Of a stretch of 64,000 nucleotides of DNA, positions 44,148 through 52,832 are shown piece by piece (positions within the stretch are counted from its first letter, which is position 1; every line of letters begins with the position of its first letter). Location: the NCBI GenBank assembly GCA_020635915.1, contig JACJYU010000001.1:186001-250000 (forward strand), written 5' to 3'. Source of the DNA: Flammeovirgaceae bacterium. GTDB lineage: Bacteria; Bacteroidota; Bacteroidia; Cytophagales; Cyclobacteriaceae. The translations under genes and the position numbers were made by a program. Below the pieces are notes generated by a model. That model was not told the origin of the DNA. It made no database searches and was given only the letters and a program-made list of their open reading frames with translations.

Positions 44148-45128
44148 TCAGGTGCCCGCAGCCATCTTGTTAAATTTGTTCCGGTAGGCTACCGGGGTAA
44201 GGCCGGTTACTTTTTTGAAAATTGTCCTAAAGGCTTTGGTGTCGGTGTAGCCAACATCGTACATCACTTCGCTGATGTTTTTCCTGCTATTTTCAAAGCT
44301 TCGTTTGGCGGCTTCCATTTTTATCCGGTGCACATACTCCAGCACGGAGTTGTGGGTAGCTTGTTTAAATCTTCGTTCAAATGTCCTTCTGCCCACGCTA
44401 AACTTTTCCGCCAGTTCGTCCACCGTTATCCTTTCATCCACTTTCCTTTCAATATAATCCTGGGCCAACTTCACGGTACCATCCGTATGCCCCTTTTGCC
44501 CTGAGAACATGGCAAATGCAGATTGACTGTGGCGGTCGATGTCAATGGCAAAATATTTGGAGGCCAGGATGGCCGTTTCACGGTTTGTATATTTCTCTAC
44601 CAGGTAAAGGAGTAGGTTCCAATAGGAATTTGCACCACCACTGCTGTATATACGGCCTTCTTCCGTTACGATGCTTCCGTCCGTTACCTCTACCTCAGGA
44701 AACATTTCCCTGAATTCATTGGCAAAGCCCCAATGGGTGGAACATTTTTTGCCATTGAGCAGCCCCGTGGAGGCCAGCAAAAAAGCCCCCACACAAAGGG
44801 AAGCCACTTCCGCCCCCTTGTTGTACTGGCCGACTATCCAGGGGACCAGCTTGTTGTTTTTTGCAACGGCTTCCCGCATATTGCCAAACAATGCCGGAAC
44901 AATGACAAGATCGGTGCTTTTAACATCCTTCAACAACTTGTCGGGCTGGACAATAAACCGGCCACCATTTAGCTTAATGGCCTTCTTCGCCCCTACCAGC
45001 CAAACCTCGAAAAGGGGCGGCTTGCCTGCTAGTGCCAAAAATTGGTTAACGGCAGAAAAACAATAATGGGGATCGGCTATGGCCTGTGACACGGATGATT
45101 CCGGGACCAATATGCTTACACTTTTCAT
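44148..45128 (-). CDS. GlxA-like AraC-family regulator (DJ-1/PfpI plus HTH)
   Basis: The 326-residue regulator has an N-terminal DJ-1/PfpI-like domain (MKSVSILVPESSVSQA, SLCVGAFLLASTGLLNGKKC with the elbow cysteine near residue 112) and a C-terminal AraC HTH (ITVDELAEKFSVGRRTFERR, then VMYDVGYTDTKAFRTIFKKV). It is a transcription activator or repressor that senses small molecules. It lies downstream of the restriction-modification pair and has its own promoter region. Targets unknown. Confidence 0.87.
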   Translation of the reverse strand: MKSVSILVPESSVSQAIADPHYCFSAVNQFLALAGKPPLFEVWLVGAKKAIKLNGGRFIVQPDKLLKDVKSTDLVIVPALFGNMREAVAKNNKLVPWIVGQYNKGAEVASLCVGAFLLASTGLLNGKKCSTHWGFANEFREMFPEVEVTDGSIVTEEGRIYSSGGANSYWNLLLYLVEKYTNRETAILASKYFAIDIDRHSQSAFAMFSGQKGHTDGTVKLAQDYIERKVDERITVDELAEKFSVGRRTFERRFKQATHNSVLEYVHRIKMEAAKRSFENSRKNISEVMYDVGYTDTKAFRTIFKKVTGLTPVAYRNKFNKMAAGT

Positions 45129-45237
45129 AACCTCTTAATTTGATCATTATGTTGGCTTTCTAGAATTATTTTGTCATCAATTAACAAGCGTGTTATCTTA
45201 AATATTGAATCCTCTTATTCAATCAACTTTCTTACTG

Positions 45238-45851
45238 CTACGGCTCGATACCAAGGATTAACAACGGTACAGGAGGGCTGTTACGCCCCTGTCTCATTAC
45301 ATTGTAAACCTCACCTTCATAGTAAGCAACCCCGGATGACATTTGCGCCTGCATTTTCTTGGTTGGCAAAATTTCAATACCCAGGTTAATAACACCACCC
45401 GAATAAAACAGCATATGTTTCACAAACAAGTCATAAGCCACAAAAGCGTATTTGCCAAACTGGATTTCAACCGCAATCTTCTCCTTCACAAAGTCTGTTT
45501 GGTTGTAGCTGTAAATAGGTTCTTTTTCCCCACGCTTTATCAAGAAATCCTTTTGCTCTTTAACCGGCATCAGGACACTCTGCTCCATCAAATCGCGGTT
45601 TAGGGTTATGAAATAATTATACCTGCTTTCTACCCAATTTTTTTTGAAAACTCCCTGTCAAATGCTTTGTTCAGGTCAATTGGGCTAAATAGGTTGTTTC
45701 CTTTTTTCCGTTTTTCCTTACTCACCTTCGTCATGAACATGCTTGCCTCAATACCGGTGATCACATCCCTGATCCCCTTATAGAGCCGGTTGTGGTGTAC
45801 GATTAAATACTCCTCTCCGTTGAGATGCGAATATGCATGGGCTATTTTCAT
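45238..45851 (-). pseudogene. BglII/BstYI-family type II restriction endonuclease, split by a frameshift in a poly-A run
   Basis: Two adjacent open frames, 45851-45630 (N-terminal) and 45591-45238 (C-terminal), read as one nuclease if one A is added to the run of eight A on the minus strand (45645-45638). The joined product is 204 residues, the size of BstYI. Without the extra A the first frame ends after SKKIG. The active-site pattern QTDFVKEKIAVEIQFGK contains D120, E129 and Q131, with the same spacing as D84, E93 and Q95 of BglII (from memory). The gene starts 14 bases after the methyltransferase stop. It is either a true frameshift, a phase-variable gene or a sequencing indel. Confidence 0.78.
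45638..45645 (-). other. Homopolymer A8 (minus strand) inside the nuclease gene
   Basis: Eight consecutive A on the minus strand. With nine A the nuclease frame is complete; with eight it stops ten to eleven codons short of the C-terminal frame start. Such runs are hot spots for slippage. Confidence 0.7.
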
Positions 45852-45865
45852 AATTGTAGATGTAG

Positions 45866-46813
45866 TTAAAAAAGCGAGCCAGTCTGCCATTCTTTGGGCA
45901 TTTGGGCAACCTTGTCCCTTGGGGTAGGCTTATGAACGGGTTTGTTAATGGCCCTCAATTTTAAGGTTCCCTCCTTTAAACTTTTGATCCTTTGTTTTGC
46001 AATGGTAACGTACCTGCTTTCTTTCTCAATGCCGACTATGTTCCTGTCATTCTTGATTGAGGCAAGCAATGAGGAACCAACACCCGCATATGGGTCAAGC
46101 ACCCAACTTCCAGGGTTTGTCAAGGCCAAAACACAACGCTCAACCAGTTCAACCGGATACTGGCAGGGATGTTCGGTTTTTTCAGGATGATTTGATTTTA
46201 CATTTGGAATGTCCCAAAGTGAGTTGTCCCAGTCTTGCACCACAACCTCCCAAATATCTGATGGGTTTTTCCCCCTTGGATTACCGGAAAGCTCCCCTTT
46301 TTTGGGCCCTTTGAAGTGACGTTTCCCAGGATACTTTGCCGGTACCCTAACCTCGTCCAGGTTGAAGATATAGTCATCCGTCTTGCTAAACCACAAAATT
46401 GTTTCATAACGTCCTGAAAAGCGCTTTGAGGCGTGTAGCCCATGTCCAAAATGCCAGACAATCCTGTTCCGGAGCTTTAATCCGTGCTTTTTAAATATTT
46501 GATAATAGAAAACGTCAAGTGGGAATATTTCCCCTTTGGCCACATAATTACCTACTTGCCAGCAGATACTCCCATTATCCGAAGTTACCCTTATCAGTTC
46601 CCTAATAACCTCTTCTTGCTGTTCAAGGTATTTTTCAATGGATTGTTTGACCTCATATTCCTTGCCCACATTGTAAGGAGGAGAGGTTATTACGAGATCA
46701 AATTTTTGATCTGGGAGTGTTTGGAGTGTTTTAAACGTGTCGCCCAAAACCATCCGATGTTCAGCTTTGTACAGTTGACTTATTATGCCTTCAAAGGGTT
46801 CCTTTGCATTCAT
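45866..46813 (-). CDS. DNA methyltransferase of a type II restriction-modification system (beta class, likely N4-cytosine)
   Basis: The 315-residue protein has the catalytic motif TSPPYN (motif IV) near residue 43, ahead of the AdoMet motif LDPYAGVGSSLLAS (motif I) near residue 255. This order, IV before I, defines the beta class, and the SPPY form favours N4-cytosine methylation. It should protect the DNA from the adjacent BglII/BstYI-like nuclease. The ATG at 46813 is chosen because it fits the candidate -7 element at 46835-46842. Recognition sequence is unknown; AGATCT or RGATCY are guesses from the nuclease family. Confidence 0.88.
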   Translation of the reverse strand: MNAKEPFEGIISQLYKAEHRMVLGDTFKTLQTLPDQKFDLVITSPPYNVGKEYEVKQSIEKYLEQQEEVIRELIRVTSDNGSICWQVGNYVAKGEIFPLDVFYYQIFKKHGLKLRNRIVWHFGHGLHASKRFSGRYETILWFSKTDDYIFNLDEVRVPAKYPGKRHFKGPKKGELSGNPRGKNPSDIWEVVVQDWDNSLWDIPNVKSNHPEKTEHPCQYPVELVERCVLALTNPGSWVLDPYAGVGSSLLASIKNDRNIVGIEKESRYVTIAKQRIKSLKEGTLKLRAINKPVHKPTPRDKVAQMPKEWQTGSLF

Positions 46814-46834
46814 TTTACATCGAAATTCAATTTT

Positions 46835-46842
46835 CAAAATTA
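46835..46842 (-). promoter_or_regulatory. Candidate -7 element (TAATTTTG) of the methyltransferase operon
   Basis: On the minus strand TAATTTTG (46842-46835) fits TAnnTTTG and ends 21 bases before the ATG. No -33 TTG at proper spacing was found, so this is a weak call. Confidence 0.4.
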
Positions 46843-46962
46843 CATTTAGTCCTGACAAATGCCCGCCTATTTGTGAATTAGTTGTCTCCGTTCGCCCATG
46901 TTGGGGCAATCCTGTAGCCACTGATTCAGAAGTACATTATTGTCCCTGTAAATATAATAAAA

Positions 46963-46983
46963 GGGACTGTCGCAAACAGCCCC
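46963..46983 (-). terminator. Possible intrinsic terminator (minus strand)
   Basis: On the minus strand GGGGCTGT and ACAGTCCC form an eight-base stem with one G-T pair and a five-base loop, then a T-rich tract. No minus-strand gene ends just before it, so it may be a remnant of a lost gene. Confidence 0.35.
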
Positions 46984-47145
46984 TAATTTGTCGTTTTTGC
47001 ACAACCTGCCGTCCCCTTCCCCATGCTATGTTTGTAGTGTGCAACCGGGACCAAATGGAAACATTTGTTACCACAAGTCAAATGCCTTTCCCGAAGGGGG
47101 ATGGGCTTTAAAAAACCATAAGGGGTCGTCTCCCCTATCCGCAAC

Positions 47146-47535
47146 ATGAAAATGAAAATTAAAACCATTGATGACTACATTGCTTCCCAGCCGGCCGACA
47201 AGAGGGAAATGCTGTCTCAGCTTCGGGCCATAATAAAATCGGTGGCGCCAGGGGCCACGGAAGGAATTAGCTATAGGGTCCCCACCTTTACGCAAAACGG
47301 CCACCTGGTTGGGTTTGGTACCAACAAAAATGGTTGCAGCCTTTATTGCATGAACGCCAACATCGCGGGGCAACTGCCTGAAGCATTCAAAAAACTCTCA
47401 TGGTCGGCCAGCACCATCCATTTCGCAGTGGGGCAAAAATTGCCGGTGGCCACTATCAAGAAAATAGTCAGGTACCGCATTAGGGAAAACGAAGAGAGGA
47501 AATTAAAAAAAGAAAAAAAAACAATAAAAAAATGA
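47146..47535 (+). CDS. DUF1801 domain protein
   Basis: The 129-residue protein opens with IKTIDDYIASQPADKREMLS and contains ISYRVPTFTQNGHLVGFGTN, the pattern of DUF1801 (YdhG-like) proteins. A highly basic C-terminus follows (RENEERKLKKEKKTIKK). Function unknown. It is the first gene of the second SRPBCC/DoxX cassette, and its stop overlaps the next gene's ATG (ATGA at 47532-47535). Confidence 0.82.
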   Translation: MKMKIKTIDDYIASQPADKREMLSQLRAIIKSVAPGATEGISYRVPTFTQNGHLVGFGTNKNGCSLYCMNANIAGQLPEAFKKLSWSASTIHFAVGQKLPVATIKKIVRYRIRENEERKLKKEKKTIKK

Positions 47536-48395
47536 AAACCGATAACCCGGCCCCAATCACTATTGAAGCCACCGTTAACGCCCCAGTGGAAAAAGTATGG
47601 AAACTCTGGAACGACCCGCTCCACATCAAACAGTAGAGCGCTGCCTCGGAGGACTGGCATACCCCCCGGTCCGCCATCGACCTAAGGATAGGCGGAAGGT
47701 TTGCGAGCACCATGGCCGCCAAGGATGGAAGCATGGCCTTCGAATTCGGGGGGATATACACCAACATCAAAGAACACAGGCTCATAGAACAAAAGCTGGA
47801 CGATGAAAGAAAGGTAAAAGTGGAATTCAAACCCGATGGGGGCAAAACAAAAGTGGTAGAGGCATTTGATGCGGAAAGCACAAACCCTGTGGAAATGCAA
47901 CGGGCAGGATGGCAGGCCATCCTTGACAATTTCAAAAAACATGTGGAGCGCCTGAATGAATACGAGCAGTTGGATTTCAGCATCACCATCAATGCCCCAA
48001 AGAAAAAAGTATGGGACATCATGTTGGGTGCTGAAACATACAAAGAATGGGTATCTGCCGCCTGGCCAGGCTCCTATGCCGAGGGAAAATGGGAACCGGG
48101 GGGCACCTTATGTTTTTTCAACCCCGAAAAAAGCGGCACCAAAGTAAAATTACTGGAGCACCGCCCCTATACATTCTCAAAGGCCGAGCACATCTCCTCC
48201 TTTAACAAAGGCGTGGAGGACACCACCAGCGAAACGGCCAAATCGTGGATTGGCTCCACGGAAAGCTATTTGTTCTCTGAAAAAGAGGGAACAACCTCCC
48301 TTGAGGTAACGATGCATGTGCCGCCAGCCTGGGCCGGGATGTTTAAGGCCGATTGGCTCAAGGCATTAAAAAAACTGAAGGCGATCTGCGAATAA
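47532..48395 (+). pseudogene. Two-domain SRPBCC (AHSA1) protein interrupted by a premature TAG
   Basis: Reading from the ATG at 47532 the frame runs to 48395 (287 codons) except for a TAG at codon 35 (47634-47636). The text around it is DPLHIKQ-stop-SAASEDWHTP, exactly where SRPBCC proteins have tryptophan (QW-ASDDWHTP type). The change is a single TGG to TAG substitution. Downstream, the first domain continues (IGGRFASTMAAKDGSM, GWQAILDNFKKHVE). A second SRPBCC domain follows from about residue 148 (LDFSITINAPKKKVWDIMLG) with no other defects. Translation could restart at 47712. The ATGA overlap with the DUF1801 stop supports the 47532 start. Confidence 0.75.
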
Positions 48396-48399
48396 AACC

Positions 48400-48828
48400 A
48401 TGCCCATGACCCATCTTCGGGCTTACATGACTTTCAACGGCAATTGCCGCGAGGCCATGTCTTTTTACAAACATTGCTTCGGAGGGAAGTTGCACATTCA
48501 GCCCCTCAAGGGCTCACCGATGGCAGAAGGCCTGCCTCCAAAAATGAAGGATGATGTGTTGCATGCCACGCTTGCCAGCCGCAACATCATCCTGATGGGT
48601 TCGGATATGGTGGGCGGGAACGGCCTTCACCAGGGCAACGCCATTTCGCTCCTGCTTGTTTGTGGCACGGAAGCAGAACTAAAATAACATTTCCGCAACT
48701 TATCGGCCCAGGGACATTCCACCCATCCCATACGGAGCACATTTTGGGGGGCACTATTTGGAGGGCTTAGGGACAAGTATGGGCACCATTGGCTATTGCA
48801 CCATCAAAAAACAACCAAACTAAAATGA
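48400..48828 (+). pseudogene. PhnB-like VOC protein interrupted by a premature TAA
   Basis: The frame starts at 48400 (LRAYMTFNGNCREAMSFYKH) and stops at TAA at 48685-48687, after 95 codons. In the same frame the next codons read HFRNLSAQGHSTHPIRSTFW, then GALFGGLRDKYGHHWLLHHQ, which is the normal second half of a PhnB-like VOC domain. The natural stop TGA at 48826-48828 overlaps the DoxX ATG at 48825, in ATGA form. This indicates that the original gene ran to 48828 and was cut by one nonsense substitution. Confidence 0.75.
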
Positions 48829-49193
48829 AAAAACAAAAAACAATTTTCTGGATCAGTACCGGCATCCTCTTTCTTTGGGAAGGGGTAATGCCAGCCCTTA
48901 CCGGGCATAGTGAAATGGCAATTGAAGGGATTACCCGGCTTGGCTACCCACTGTACTTTGTAACGGTACTTGTCGTGTTCAAGGTCCTGGGCGCCTTGGC
49001 CCTGATCTTCCCATTTGTGCCCTCACGCATCAAGGAATGGGCCTACTTTGGCTTCCTTCTGGATTTTGTTTGCGCAAGCATCAGCTTGTGGGTGGTGGAC
49101 GGATTCAATGCCCTTGTGCTTTTTCCATTGGCTTTTGTTGTGGTATTGGCAGCATCATATTTGTCCTACCATAAACTGAACGCGTTGGCATAA
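48825..49193 (+). CDS. DoxX-like membrane protein (second copy)
   Basis: The 122-residue protein has four hydrophobic helices (about 7-24, 44-64, 69-90 and 95-115) and DoxX-like text (WEGVMPALTGHSEMAIEGIT, YPLYFVTVLVVFKVLGALAL). It parallels the DoxX gene at 37004 in the ArsR cassette. Its ATG at 48825 is inside the natural stop of the VOC frame, so it was translationally coupled to that gene before the nonsense change. Confidence 0.82.
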   Translation: MKKQKTIFWISTGILFLWEGVMPALTGHSEMAIEGITRLGYPLYFVTVLVVFKVLGALALIFPFVPSRIKEWAYFGFLLDFVCASISLWVVDGFNALVLFPLAFVVVLAASYLSYHKLNALA

Positions 49194-49202
49194 ACTGCGG
49201 CC

Positions 49203-49418
49203 ATGGCACAAGTGGAAATATTCAAAACCAACATGGATGATGAACATGCAGCCCTTAAGGCCTTGCAAATGCTACAGGATGCCTTGCCTGGTTGCGAAAT
49301 AAATTTTGACCTGGACGACTGCGACAGGGTGCTCCGCATAAAAGGAGAAGCCTTTGACATAGGGTTGGTACAGGAAAAAATGAAATGGTTGGGCCACCAG
49401 TGTGGATTGCTCCCATAG
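49203..49418 (+). CDS. Small HMA-like protein, no metal-binding cysteine pair
   Basis: A 71-residue protein with pattern VEIFKTNMDDEHAALKALQM and INFDLDDCDRVLRIKGEAFD, which suggests a ferredoxin-like alpha-beta sandwich fold of the heavy-metal-associated type. The CxxC metal motif is absent. Similar small proteins are common in Bacteroidota but their role is unknown. It is the last gene of the cassette, nine bases after the DoxX stop. Confidence 0.65.
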   Translation: MAQVEIFKTNMDDEHAALKALQMLQDALPGCEINFDLDDCDRVLRIKGEAFDIGLVQEKMKWLGHQCGLLP

Positions 49419-49447
49419 GGAAGGTTTTTAACAATAATGGCCCGCCC

Positions 49448-50449
49448 TTACCTGCTGGCACGAATGGCCTCCACCACCCCGTAGGCCATATTGAGGTAGT
49501 TGAAGTATTGCTTCGAAATATCCTCCCCTACAAACGAAGTGGACGGGTTTGACTCAAACAAGTTGATGCCGCTAAACGCAATGTGCACATGGTTGTCAAA
49601 AAAGGACAAGGCCACCGGCAGCCCCATCTCCTTCTGAAAGGTTTTTATCAATTGGACAAACCTTGGCGTGAGCAACTCCCTGGCCACCTCAGGGCTTACG
49701 CTTTTTACCTGGTAATCTTTATCGAACTCCTCATCCCCCACTTCTATGTCGCCCATGGACAACTTGTCCATAATGGAGGACACAAACTGGTTTCCCAAAA
49801 TCTTGGATGCCAGCCCCTTTAAAGTGTCGGTTATCGCAGGGGAAGGTTTAATGATGACACCGGAAGGTATCTTTTCCGACAGCTTGCCGATTACATAAAA
49901 CCCTTTGAATATGGTCACCGTGGTGCTGCTGGAATTTTTGCCCGAGCCCTTCTTCGTTCGCTCGCATTTGATATCAGACATCCTGACCTCCATCCCTTCC
50001 GATTTTCCATGCACCAGGTCCTCGGACTTAAAACTGGTATAGCGCCCAAAAAGGCCCCCGCTGTCAAATTCCTGTGCGGTTATCCCTTCGTCCGGCTTAT
50101 AGGCCAAATGGCTGTCAACAAACGCAATGATTTTGGTGATCACCTCACGTTGATATTCCTGCTTCACCGGTTTGAACATCTTGCCACGCATGACAAAAAT
50201 GTAAATGCCCGCCACTATCGCATACAATACAATAATGGGGATCAAAAACATTACCTCCTCGGGGATGGCAGGAACAAAGGGCCGGGCAACGGCCAGTGCC
50301 ACAAAAAGGATTATCATCCCCAGCAAATTCCTTTTATAGCTTTTGAAGGAGTATTTTGCCGTGATGGCCTTGCGTTGCCCCTCCAACTGTTCGATTTTTC
50401 GCTTTAGCTCGTTGGTGTAAAAACGTTCAAATTCTTCTTTTGACTTCAT
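49448..50449 (-). CDS. DUF3137 family membrane protein
   Basis: The 333-residue protein has an N-terminal coiled-coil-like segment (EEFERFYTNELKRKIEQLEG), two membrane helices (about 41-60 and 66-90), and a cytosolic domain of about 230 residues. It fits DUF3137 (FDSGGLFGRYTSFKSEDLVH, KKGSGKNSSSTTVTIFKGFY, VGDEEFDKDYQVKSVSPEVA, PVALSFFDNHVHIAFSG). The family's function is not established. Confidence 0.75.
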   Translation of the reverse strand: MKSKEEFERFYTNELKRKIEQLEGQRKAITAKYSFKSYKRNLLGMIILFVALAVARPFVPAIPEEVMFLIPIIVLYAIVAGIYIFVMRGKMFKPVKQEYQREVITKIIAFVDSHLAYKPDEGITAQEFDSGGLFGRYTSFKSEDLVHGKSEGMEVRMSDIKCERTKKGSGKNSSSTTVTIFKGFYVIGKLSEKIPSGVIIKPSPAITDTLKGLASKILGNQFVSSIMDKLSMGDIEVGDEEFDKDYQVKSVSPEVARELLTPRFVQLIKTFQKEMGLPVALSFFDNHVHIAFSGINLFESNPSTSFVGEDISKQYFNYLNMAYGVVEAIRASR

Positions 50450-50532
50450 GACAGGCCGGATTGGCCCTCAAAATACCATGTATTTTTTTTAATTGAAAAC
50501 ATTTTGGAAACCCCTGCCAACCCAATGAATAT

Positions 50533-50540
50533 TATATTTG
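50533..50540 (+). promoter_or_regulatory. -7 element (TATATTTG) of the VOC dioxygenase-like gene
   Basis: TATATTTG matches TAnnTTTG. It lies within the frame of an earlier possible ATG (50525) and just before the ATG at 50549, which supports the later start. No -33 at proper spacing is visible. Confidence 0.5.
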
Positions 50541-50548
50541 AAAGGAAC

Positions 50549-51040
50549 ATGGACAACTATACCATACCCCCACAAACGCGCATCGGGCATGTACACCTGA
50601 AGGTGGCCGACCTGGACCGGTCGTTGGGCTTTTACCGCGACCTCCTGGGGTTTGAGGTGTCCATGGTGTATGGGCGCCAGGCAGCGTTTGTTTCCGCTGG
50701 TGGCTACCACCATCATATCGGGCTCAACACCTGGCACAGCAAAGGGGCGCCCCCTGCCCCGCAACATGGCGTTGGCCTTTTTCATACGGCCATCCTGTAC
50801 CCCACCAGAAAAGATTTGGCCATCGCCTACGACCGGTTGCGCCAGGCCGGCTACCCCTTTACCGGATTTGCCGACCATGGCGTGTCCGAGGCACTCTACC
50901 TTGACGACCCGGACGGCAATGGTGTGGAATTGTACTGGGACAGGCCACCGGCAGATTGGCCAAGGCAACAGGATGGCACGTTGAACATGTACACCCGCGC
51001 CCTTGACCTGGAGGGACTGCTAAGGGAATTAAACAGCTGA
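50549..51040 (+). CDS. VOC-family protein resembling catechol-2,3-dioxygenase (CatE-like)
   Basis: The 163-residue protein contains the metal-ligand set of extradiol dioxygenases: H in RIGHVHLKV, H in GLFHTAILY and E in GNGVELYWDR. It reads as one VOC pair (residues 8-66 and 83-140). The GHVHLKVADLDRSLGFYRDL start is typical. It may cleave an aromatic diol or only bind metal; no other aromatic-catabolism gene is adjacent. The ATG at 50549 is chosen over 50525 because of the -7 element at 50533. Confidence 0.8.
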   Translation: MDNYTIPPQTRIGHVHLKVADLDRSLGFYRDLLGFEVSMVYGRQAAFVSAGGYHHHIGLNTWHSKGAPPAPQHGVGLFHTAILYPTRKDLAIAYDRLRQAGYPFTGFADHGVSEALYLDDPDGNGVELYWDRPPADWPRQQDGTLNMYTRALDLEGLLRELNS

Positions 51041-51135
51041 GGCCTCGTATAGGCCCAATCTGTACTTGGCCCTTTTTCAACTTATTTATTTAATGAAATA
51101 TGATAATTTTAGAAAAGTATTGTAAAACACCTCTT

Positions 51136-51744
51136 ATGCCTAAAAAAAACCACATTTTCCTTTTCCTTATATGGTGTGCCCTGTGGATGGTTGGCTTTTC
51201 TGGTTGTAAAAACCGGGAGGCTCGCCAGGATGGGCCATCCATTGATAGCCTGCAGGCCCTTAACCTTAGTTCATTGGGCGACAGCATCAGCACGGCCGCA
51301 CAGGGGGCGTTAATGAAACAACTGATGCAGGCCATGCAAAGCAAAGGGCCTGGTTATGCCGTTAATTTTTGTAGTGAACAAGCCATCCCGATAACGGATT
51401 CACTAAGCCAAAGTTATGGCTGTGACATCAAACGTGTGGCCTTGCGGAATAGGAACCCGGCCAATGCATTGACGGAAACAGACAAGGTCGTTTATGATGG
51501 TTTTGAAAGGGATTTGGCCAATGGGGTTTCCCTACAATCGCAAGTGGTGGCACAACAAGGAACCATATTGTTCTACAAGCCAATTGTGTTGGCGATGCCC
51601 GCTTGTTTAAAGTGCCATGGCAATTCCAATGAACTTGATCCTGCGGCTTATGCCGCCATACAAACCTTGTACCCTGAAGACAAGGCCATTGGCTTCGGCA
51701 TGGGGGAGTTGAGGGGGATGTGGAGGCTCGCTTTCCCCAGGTGA
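51136..51744 (+). CDS. DUF3365 (Tll0287-like) haem-binding lipoprotein
   Basis: The 202-residue lipoprotein (lipobox ending GFSGC near residue 24) contains a DUF3365 domain (AVNFCSEQAIPITDSLSQSY, VALRNRNPANALTETDKVVY) and a c-type haem motif CLKCHG near residue 166. Such domains bind c-type haem in the periplasm, often as sensor parts; here it stands alone as an outer-membrane or inner-membrane lipoprotein. A longer start at 51100 is possible, but the ATG at 51136 begins the signal peptide. Confidence 0.8.
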   Translation: MPKKNHIFLFLIWCALWMVGFSGCKNREARQDGPSIDSLQALNLSSLGDSISTAAQGALMKQLMQAMQSKGPGYAVNFCSEQAIPITDSLSQSYGCDIKRVALRNRNPANALTETDKVVYDGFERDLANGVSLQSQVVAQQGTILFYKPIVLAMPACLKCHGNSNELDPAAYAAIQTLYPEDKAIGFGMGELRGMWRLAFPR

Positions 51745-51830
51745 GCCCTTTCCTTTTAGCCCATCCGGTTTTGTGAAAAGGGGTATGGGAAAAGGCAATA
51801 TTTTTTGTAAAGTTGCAAATACTGTCGGCA

Positions 51831-52730
51831 ATGATCGCTACCCTGAAAGAAAAGAAAGACAATGGTTACGAGTGGATCGACATTACCAACCCGGGCAAAG
51901 AAGAACTCAACGAAGTAGCTGCACGGTATGACCTGCACAAGGCCTTGGTCGAAGACTCACTGCAGCCCGAGCACTTGCCAAAATTCGAGATGGTGGCCGA
52001 CACCCAGTTTATCATCCTGCGGGTATACAGCAACCTCGTGCCCCCGGAGGCGGACACCGTGCAGGAAATAACGGACAAAATTGCAATATTCTTTGGGCAC
52101 TCCTTTCTCATAACCATCCACCGCGAGGGGTTTCCCTTTCTGGTGGAAATCAAAAACCGGTATGTGGACAAAGGCAAATGCCCCACCCCCCTGCAATTGT
52201 TGTTCAGGATTATATATGCGGGCCTGGCCACCTACAATAGGCCCATTGCCGCGCTGGCCCAGGAACTGGATTACTATGAGCCAAAGGTGTTCCTGCAGGA
52301 AAAGGCCAATTCCCTGCTGAAGAACCTATATTACATCAAGCGAAAGGCTTCGGTGATGGACTTCATATTTGATTTGTCCAGGTCAATATTGGAAAACCTG
52401 AAAGGAAAAATCGCATCCACCCACTTTAACCAACTCAAGGACGAAATACTATTGCTGCAATCGAACACCCGCCATGTGGTGGACAATGTGGCCAACTTGC
52501 TAAACGTTTACATCTCGCTCTCCTCGCAGCGCACCAACGAGGTGGTGAGGGTGCTTACCGTCTTTTCCGTTTTTTTCATGCCCCTCACTTTTATTGTGGG
52601 CATCTATGGCATGAACTTCGCTTTTATGCCGGAGTTGCGATGGCCCTATGGGTACTTTTATGCGATGGGCCTCATGGTGTTGGTCACCCTGGTCATATAT
52701 TTGTGGTTTAAGAAAAAGGGATGGCTCTAG
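51831..52730 (+). CDS. corA: CorA-family Mg2+/Co2+ transporter
   Basis: The 299-residue protein has the CorA cytosolic alpha-beta domain (YEWIDITNPGKEELNEVAAR, VEDSLQPEHLPKFE, FFGHSFLITIHRE) and then long helices. It ends with two membrane helices around the signature YGMNF near residue 260 and a basic C-terminus (WFKKKGWL). It imports magnesium or related divalent ions as a pentamer. The ATG at 51831 begins the conserved domain. Monocistronic. Confidence 0.93.
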   Translation: MIATLKEKKDNGYEWIDITNPGKEELNEVAARYDLHKALVEDSLQPEHLPKFEMVADTQFIILRVYSNLVPPEADTVQEITDKIAIFFGHSFLITIHREGFPFLVEIKNRYVDKGKCPTPLQLLFRIIYAGLATYNRPIAALAQELDYYEPKVFLQEKANSLLKNLYYIKRKASVMDFIFDLSRSILENLKGKIASTHFNQLKDEILLLQSNTRHVVDNVANLLNVYISLSSQRTNEVVRVLTVFSVFFMPLTFIVGIYGMNFAFMPELRWPYGYFYAMGLMVLVTLVIYLWFKKKGWL

Positions 52731-52832
52731 TACCGGTGGTCGGAGGATGAAGAAAACTTTGTTGTCGTAAATTGCATTCCAGTCTGATCCCATGGTTCAC
52801 AAATTCCATTATACAAATACCTTTGTTCGCCT

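Larger units (their letters stand above)
46814..47145. other. Intergenic region right of the restriction-modification genes
   Basis: About 330 bases without a credible gene. It contains the possible methyltransferase promoter at 46835-46842, a hairpin at 46963-46983 and a TATGTTTG -7-like element at 47027-47034. The last could serve the DUF1801 cassette, but no matching -33 was seen. Nothing else could be recognised. Confidence 0.5.

Noticed and set aside
46963..46983. Insertion-sequence end next to the restriction-modification genes
   Set aside because: Only a single hairpin is seen; no transposase frame, second terminal repeat or target duplication could be found.
49203..49418. Copper chaperone
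   Set aside because: The fold may be HMA-like, but there is no CxxC metal motif.
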